Shown piece by piece: positions 58,902-64,000 of a stretch of DNA of 64,000 bases (positions are counted from its first letter, which is position 1; each line of letters starts with the position of its first letter). A model generated the notes under the pieces. The model was not told where the DNA came from, did no database searches, and was given only the letters and a program-made list of their open reading frames with translations. Origin of the DNA: Zopfochytrium polystomum (taxonomy: Eukaryota; Chytridiomycota; Chytridiomycetes; Chytridiales; Chytridiaceae); assembly GCA_025765615.1 (NCBI GenBank), contig JAIVFJ010000016.1, positions 1-64,000 on the forward strand, read 5' to 3'. A program made the position numbers and the translations under genes.

Positions 58902-60990
58902 TGTGGATTACCATGTGGTTGATACTTTTTACCAATTCAGTTTGACTTCTTCCAATTCTGATTGCTGAAGCTGAATGCTGACTGAATGGAGGAAGTTGTT
59001 GTTTTCTGGAGTGACTCTGCTGTGGGGAATGGTTGATGCTTTGTCTGACTTTGTTGAGGCTGCAGAAAACTGAAAGCAATTCCAATTCAACTTGTTCAAC
59101 TGGCAAAATTCACGTTCAAAGATGGTTCAAGGTGACTGGTGACTGAATGGAGCAAAGTGGTGATGTTGGTGTTGTTTCTGAAGCTGATCTGCAGGAATGA
59201 ATAGTTGAAGGTTTCCTGAATTTTGCTGAGATTGCTGAGGTTTGAATAGTTTGATGATATGGTAATTGTAACTGTCCAAATGTTTCCACAGAGTTTCATT
59301 GCTTGATGATGATTTGCCTTTAGTCTCCAACTGATGTTGTGGAATTTATGCTGGTAGAAGAGTGTTACTGCAAGCAAAGGGAACAAAGACTTAGCCTGAT
59401 GTCTTCTACTCTGCCTCATTAAAGAATCAGCAGAATGTTTTTGTCAAGTCTAACATCCAAGCCAAACCACTAAGTTTCTGGTCAGATTACAAAAGTTGAT
59501 GGCAGAAGCTTCCAGATCCTGGTTATGCTGCATGAATGCATGCTGGATGAATGCATGAGGCATTCAAAGAACATAGCTGTTCTGGAGTGACTCTATTAAG
59601 AGCTGTTTGAAATCTAGAGTCAGTTAGAATTGGTTCAGCTAAGGAAGAATCTTTGATGAGAATGGAACTTCAGTAATCTTGCAAGGTTGAGCTTGTTTAT
59701 AGTTTGCTCTGAAAAAGTGTTAGTGTTGAGTGTCCAATAAAAATAAACGTTGATACTCCTCGGAATGAGGCAAAAGTTATTTCAAGGAACATTGTGTTTT
59801 GTCACAGAAGTTGGTTAGGATAATTCATCAGGGTGATGCAATCAAGGTGAGGATTCAGGTATGGCTGTGGAATTTCCTGTGATGTGGGACCTGGTGTAGT
59901 GTGTTAGTATGTCTGTGTATAAAAGCTGAAGCAGTCAATATGTGTGAGTTGAGGTCCCTAGCCAGGGTCAAGTAAGCCCAGCAATAATAGTATTTTCCAT
60001 AGTTTGGCTCCTGAGTCCAGACTCATTTGGCTAAAATGGATAGAGCGTATTCCCAAGCCAGCAGCCTGGCTCCAAAAAAAACCATGCCAAGTTGGTGCCA
60101 ATCAATGCTGAGACCACTTTGCAACTCTGTACTGATGATCATCTGTCACTTATTCCAAGCATCCTCCATCTAATTGGCAATACAGTGCCCGTGATCATCT
60201 TTCACTTATCCCTAGAATCCTCCCCCCTAAGTGGAAGATGATGTTTGATGTTGCCTGGCAAAACGGTTAGAGGATGGTTAAACTACTCAACCAATCCTGG
60301 TTCAATCAATGAATGGACAGCAAATTGTCTTTGGCTGAAGTTATGTGAGCAAAGATAAAGAGAGGCTTAGCTTGATGTAACAGAGTCCAAGGCCAAGAGG
60401 AAATTGCACAAGGTTGCCATGGTTGTGAGAGTTGGCACTTGCATAACTATTGGTCATCCCAATCACTAATATGTTTGATGGTGAGTTTCAGTGTGGTTGA
60501 AAACATTCTGATCTCAAAAGGTGGCCATGTCAATGATAATTGTATCAGGGAATCCAGAAATTGAACCGCCGACCACATGGGTCGATAGGCGAGCAAAACA
60601 CCATATCATCAAATCTGAATTTGTTATGCCCTGTTGAAAATGAGTAAGTATTATTAAAAGGGCACAGGGGCAGTTGTTAGTGGTGCAGGTCTCCAAAAAC
60701 TGAAATGCCTGTGTTGATGTTTATGGAATGATGAATCATTACTGACAGGAGACTGCATGGCTGAATGTTGAGAGGATAAAGGCAGTTACTTTGATGCATA
60801 TCAAAAGAGAAGAGCAAAACACTTAGCAGATTGATTATTAGTTGATGGAGCAAGTTGTGTTTTGAGGACCTCTGCTGTTTGTTCTTCAATTGATATGAAG
60901 AAGCAGATAACCAGGATAGTAACAGTTGGTGTGGTGATTTCTGGTGCAGTAGTAGCTGAGTGATTGTGGATTTGATTGGCCAACTAGATG
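58902..60990. other. Decayed interior of element C, no recognisable genes
   Basis: This region should hold Gag end, protease and integrase by comparison with element E, but no motif is recognisable. It includes Gln/His-rich decayed frames (58855-59419), a TATA box followed by a leader (TGTATAAAAGC near 59917), and tRNA-like fragments (TGGCTAAAATGGATAGAGC near 60026; CTGGTTCAATC near 60295). It may derive from inserted unrelated repeats. Confidence 0.5.
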
Positions 60991-60992
60991 TG

Positions 60993-61331
60993 TTAAACAT
61001 AAAAAACTTTTCCTTTCCCCATATCCAACAGGCTTTGGTCCAGTGAGCCAACAAAGATTCGAACAACTTGTTGGAAAGGGCGAATATGATGGAAAAGTTC
61101 TACAGCTGCTGACTTTGCAAAGCTGTCGACTTGATGGTACGCTTCAGTGAATTGGGTAATGAAGGCAACTGAGGCTTCAGTTGGTTCCATTTTGATGCAT
61201 TCAAAGTCGTCAATGATCTCCTTTGCAAGTCCCTGGTCTGCTGTGCGGCAAATTATTCCCAATTCGCCAACCAATTCGTAAGTGAAGTTTCGACCAGGTG
61301 TGATTTGGGTGAGGGTTTCTCTGGTCCACAA
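60993..61331 (-). pseudogene. element C Gag fragment
   Basis: It encodes YELVGELGIICRTADQGLAK, FECIKMEPTEASVAF, HQVDSFAKSAAVELFHHIRP and FQQVVRIFVGSLDQSLLDMG, collinear with the Gag of element E across the site where E carries its solo LTR. The N-terminal half is not recognisable. Confidence 0.85.
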
Positions 61332-62043
61332 GACGGAGGCACCAATTGGAATCTCTGTCCTTAGAACTGATGAGACAGGTTCCAGTGTCGCGGAGGTCTA
61401 GTGGATCAACTGCATCATTCTGCTTTGGTTGAGTCAGTAGTCATGTTGTTTTCTCAGGACGATTATGTGTTCCAAGTTTGAAGGGATTTCGTTGGATTTT
61501 GGGTGTGTTGTGAAGGTGGTGTTGCAGCAGATGAAAAGTTGGTTTGTTAGCTTGGTGTGTGTCAGGTAGGGGGGTGGTCGTTGTCTCCAATTGGGGACAA
61601 AAAATCAAAAATTAATGGTGAGGGTTGGAGGTAATCTGGTGACCCTGAATGGAAAAAGTGGGCGCTTATCACAAAGGAGAGTGATTTTGGGACGCCGCTG
61701 GTGACAGTCGTGTAGTCCAGAAGCAGGCCTTTCCAAAGATAGGTTGGGATCGGCTGGGGGAGGTCTGGAAGGCGAGCAAATTGAGGTTGAAGTTGGAAAA
61801 GTGGGCGACGACTTTGGAGGCGGTGGATACGACGTAGGAGCGTCCAATCCGAGATCAGGTGGGTTCGTTGGAAAGAGGAGATCAAGAGCTTTCCGATGGT
61901 AGTAACGACATTGCTGTACGATGTCTGTAGCGCCCGTGATCGCTCGACGAAGTTGGCAGATCTGAAAAGCGTACAACCCCTTCTACTGATTGGATTTTGT
62001 TGAAACCAAGGGGGAAGTGATTGGGATGGGTAACAGTTTTGTA

Positions 62044-62272
62044 TGAAAGAATTTGCTATGCTGGCTGATTGATGGGTTGGGCTGCTGTGGTGTACACTAC
62101 TGAAGGTGGTGGTGGTGGGAGGTTGATCTTGGCTTCTGTCAGTCTTGTGTTTGTCTTTATACAAAACTGTTACAAGGACCATCACTTGCAAAATGCTACA
62201 AGTTATCCTTGCAGAGCAGTATCAGGTCAAAGCTCCTGCACACTGCTTACACCAAAAGACCCAAAACTAACA
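62044..62272 (-). repeat. 5' LTR of element C
   Basis: Identical to 56085-56313. Inner side carries the leader TTGGGATGGGTAACAGTTTT shared with element E. Confidence 0.95.
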
Positions 62273-62277
62273 AGCTC

Positions 62278-63240
62278 AACTCTCAGAGATCAATTCAATC
62301 ACGTCAAAGCATGTCTGGGACTTAGTGGCTCGACCTAAAGGGCGTAAGATACTCAAGCCCAAATGGGTTTTTGCCTACAAGTTTGACAGTGAAGGGTACC
62401 TTGAACGCATCAAGGCTCGCCTTGTTGGTCGGGGTTACACTCAGATCTTTGGTCAGGACTACAATGAGACCTTCTCCCCTGTCGTCCGCAGCTCCTCCAT
62501 AAGGGCAATCCTTGCTATCTCGTTGCTGTTTGACCTCATACTTGCAGGCCTTGATGTCGAAACTGCATACTTGAACGCCAAACTGGACATTGAAAACTTC
62601 ATGGAACAACCAGAAGGCTTTGAGGTACGTGGTGCAGACGGGATACTTCTTGTCTGTTTACTCAGGAAGAGTCTGTACGGACTGCACCAGTCTGGTCGCC
62701 AGTGGTACAAAACAATCCACAACTTCCTCATAGAAATTGGTTTTACGCAATTGAAGACTGACCACTGTGTCTTTGTGCAAAGGCACCCTAATGGAAAGGT
62801 CAAGACCATCATCACTCTATATGTAGATGACACCCTCATCTTCAGTCACACTGAAGAAGAAATTGGCAAAATTCTTTCTCTGATCAAATCAAAGTTCAAA
62901 ATCCGCGAGGACCTCAACCCAAAAGTTGCTGTTGGCATCCAAGTTGAGAAAATCAAAGATGGAATCTTTATTGGACAGGAAAACTACACACAGCATGTCT
63001 TGGAGGAAGCAAACTACTGGTGTGACGATGAAGGCTTACCTGTCAAAATCAAAGCAACTCCCATGTCCACAACATGGATACACGATGTGGACTCTGGAAA
63101 ACTTCCACAAAAAGAGTCGAAATACTTCCGAAGCACACTCATGCAACTTGCTTACCTTGCAAACTTGACGCGCCCTGACCTTGCGAATGCTGTGAATACA
63201 CTTGCACAATACCAGTCCGCTCCAACCCATTCAGATTCTT
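62278..63240 (+). pseudogene. copia D reverse transcriptase, 3'-truncated
   Basis: Continues the frame interrupted at 56084: HVWDLVARPKGRKILKPKWV, ERIKARLVGRGYTQIFGQDY, ETFSPVVR, GLDVETAYLNAKLDIENFME, KSLYGLHQSGRQWYK, the catalytic LYVDDTLIFSHTEE, MSTTWIHDVDSGKLPQ and LANLTRPDLANAVNTLAQYQ. No frame break. It is cut at 63240, where inverted integrase sequence of the same family begins, so RNase H is missing. Confidence 0.93.
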
Positions 63241-64000
63241 GCCATCTTTGAAGATTTCCCCCCTGTCACAGCGCACAGATGTGATATGTTTGCCATGTTG
63301 TTGATCAAACATTTCGATCGTAGACCGGAATCTTGTGGGCGCGTCAGACAAAGAGTTGAGGAACTCAATGTCAAGCCAACGGGTTGACTCTTCCACAACC
63401 AGTTGCCAATGTTTTTCACCATGGTGTCCACGTGCGGGCAGTGGGACAGCATCAGTGTGTAAACGACCAAGCAGTGTGGTGTTTGGTCTGGAAGTGGAGT
63501 GGATAGGCGAAGCTTTCAATTTCCCAACATCACATGTCACGCAGGGAATGTCATGAATGAGGAAAAATGAATGACCAACTTTATTCAGATTTGACCAAGT
63601 ACGCTTCAAAGAAGATAAAGACAGGTGACCAAATTTCTTGTGAAGAGCTCGGACTGCTTCAATGTTCTGAGGGTTTGGTAAAGGGTCTGGGTCAGTTTGA
63701 CTTAAAGTTGTTGTTGCAGTTTGCAAAGGAGCAGTTTGCTGTTGCGACTCACCTGGGGCGTCCCCCGAAGGTGTCGGCGCGTCCCTTCCAAGTTCTGCCC
63801 TGTCGAGACCATTATGTCCCGTCAGAAGAGAAGGGTCCACAACATAAACATTCCCTGTGTCCCTATGAGCAATGGTAAAGTCTGAACCATGTACCCGAGG
63901 ATGTAATAGGGCTGTGTCTGCTGTGAAAGTCACGTTGTGACCTGTCTGCCGCACGATTTGCTGAACTGAGAGTAGAGTGTCTGAGAACTCTGGCACATAG
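63241..64000 (-). pseudogene. Inverted copy of copia D protease/pre-integrase/integrase start
   Basis: On the minus strand, 64000 to 63241 reads the same as 54185 to 54944 on the plus strand with no difference noticed. It contains LPEFSDTLLSVQQIV, the HTDAVPLPARGH integrase start and SVRCDRGEIFKDG, ending where the plus copy continues with EFKTW. The copy continues beyond the window. Confidence 0.95.

Larger units (their letters stand above)
56085..62272 (-). mobile_element. Copia element C, identical 229-bp LTRs, AGCTC target duplication
   Basis: LTRs at 56085-56313 and 62044-62272 appear identical base for base (TGAAAGAATTTG to AAACTAACA). AGCTC flanks both sides (56080-56084 and 62273-62277). 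A polypurine tract CTCCCCCCTAAGC borders the left LTR and the GATTGGGATGGGT leader the right one. The interior holds a Gag fragment and broken RT/RNase H but no recognisable protease or integrase. It is inserted in opposite orientation into copia D. Confidence 0.95.

Noticed and set aside
60527..60610. Possible tRNA gene on the minus strand (B-box-like GGCGGTTCAATTTC)
   Set aside because: No A box and no acceptor-stem pairing could be found.

Overview
This is a eukaryotic, almost certainly fungal, nuclear window. The supporting signs are short GT-AG introns (about 50-100 nt), a canonical Zn2Cys6 zinc cluster, a PHO84-type phosphate transporter, a fungal-type DUF2415 WD40 protein, a mitochondrial ATP23 protease and GrpE, and many decayed Ty1/copia retrotransposons. 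A seven-transmembrane receptor and an exportin-7 orthologue would suit an early-diverging fungus such as a chytrid; that placement is inference. No rRNA gene, convincing intact tRNA gene or CRISPR array was seen.

Layout. 1-2.3 kb: a TG/CT microsatellite and a poorly supported multi-exon gene. 2.3-6.5 kb: two head-to-tail elements with Helitron-like termini, full of reiterated GTTGAC motifs, GA tracts and GC-rich foldbacks. 7.2-8.8 kb: a secreted GH43 glycosidase with a ricin-B-type domain. 9.8-17.2 kb: a copia element lying inside mariner-like terminal inverted repeats. 17.6-40.1 kb: the host gene island, with PHO84-like transporter (-), small hypothetical (-), 7TM receptor (+), WD40/DUF2415 protein (-), ATP23 (+), Zn2Cys6 regulator (-), exportin-7 (+), a repeat-rich gap, then mitochondrial GrpE (+). 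40.1-64 kb: a nested transposon graveyard of at least three copia lineages, solo LTRs with target-site duplications, a broken PIF1-like helicase, minisatellites and a large inverted duplication.

The host genes are housekeeping or signalling functions: phosphate uptake, mitochondrial protein import and maturation (GrpE, ATP23), nuclear export and transcription control. Several are divergently paired over short shared promoters (WD40/ATP23, Zn2Cys6/exportin-7, hypothetical/7TM). Gene structures were read by eye from splice signals and reading-frame continuity, so exon edges marked uncertain should be treated so.

The least ordinary observations are the head-to-tail Helitron-like pair with an exact CTAG/TC junction, a copia element with identical LTRs but a decayed interior, an inverted duplication of the youngest-looking copia, a 1.2-kb solo LTR built largely of minisatellites, and an approximately 0.45-kb module carried between the integrase and reverse transcriptase regions of one copia family.
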